This document shows, in pieces, positions 5,022-5,072 of a stretch of 5,072 nt of DNA. This stretch comes from Rhodospirillaceae bacterium (lineage in GTDB: Bacteria > Pseudomonadota > Alphaproteobacteria > UBA8366 > GCA-2717185), in assembly GCA_028817685.1 (NCBI GenBank), contig JAPPPC010000372.1, positions 1 to 5,072 on the forward strand, written 5' to 3'. The notes beneath the pieces are model-generated. The model was given only the letters and a program-made list of their open reading frames with translations. It had not been told where the DNA came from and ran no database searches. Position 1 is the first letter of the stretch. Every line of letters begins with the position of its first letter. The position numbers were made by a program, and so were the translations under genes.

Positions 5022-5072
5022 CTAGTCGGGAGGCAGAAGCATGCGGAAGGTCGGGCCCCCGGCAAAGCTCAA
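5022..5072 (-). CDS. C-terminal end of a histidine kinase ATPase domain (partial, enters from right edge)
   Basis: Only 16 residues and a TAG stop (5024-5022) are visible: LSFAGGPTFRMLLPPD. The 'G-x-x-F-R-x-x-L-P' pattern is the last strand of the HATPase domain of histidine kinases ('G-T-x-F-x-x-x-L-P'). Alone this would be thin evidence, but the receiver domain follows directly in the same frame after a linker, which is the layout of a hybrid kinase. The kinase core, sensor domains and start lie outside the window. Confidence 0.68.
   Translation of the reverse strand: MSFAGGPTFRMLLPPD

Overview
The window reads as a piece of a high-GC proteobacterial chromosome, most likely alphaproteobacterial. 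This is inference from GC-rich codon use, tight gene packing, the style of the receiver-domain protein at the right edge, and LLM-class flavin enzyme and sulfatase genes typical of Rhodospirillales-like genomes. I see no RNA gene, insertion sequence, CRISPR array or integrase. No stretch over 300 bases lacks a gene.

Left part (1-1463, minus strand): a compact three-gene unit read leftwards. It encodes a VOC-fold metalloprotein, then a Nudix hydrolase 3 bases later, then a HAD phosphatase that overlaps the Nudix stop by ATGA and runs off the left edge. The three share a theme of small-molecule or damaged-metabolite chemistry, but no shared substrate can be read from the sequence.

Centre (1464-4227): a 145-base divergent control region precedes a plus-strand pair. 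The first gene is an LLM-class (luciferase-like, FMN/F420-type) oxidoreductase. Forty-two bases later comes a cytoplasmic type I sulfatase with an intact C-x-P-S-R formylglycine site. The likely job is catabolism of an imported sulfated organic compound, with the flavin enzyme acting on the same or a linked substrate; the substrate is unknown.

Right part (4228-5072, minus strand): a small membrane-anchored protein with four cysteines converges on the sulfatase. Beyond a 90-base gap with a possible promoter and terminator lies the end of a two-component signalling gene. Its last 16 kinase residues, a TAG stop, an Ala/Pro/Glu-rich linker and a complete receiver domain all lie in one reading frame. 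This looks like a hybrid histidine kinase interrupted by a nonsense codon, and it is the most unusual thing in the window.
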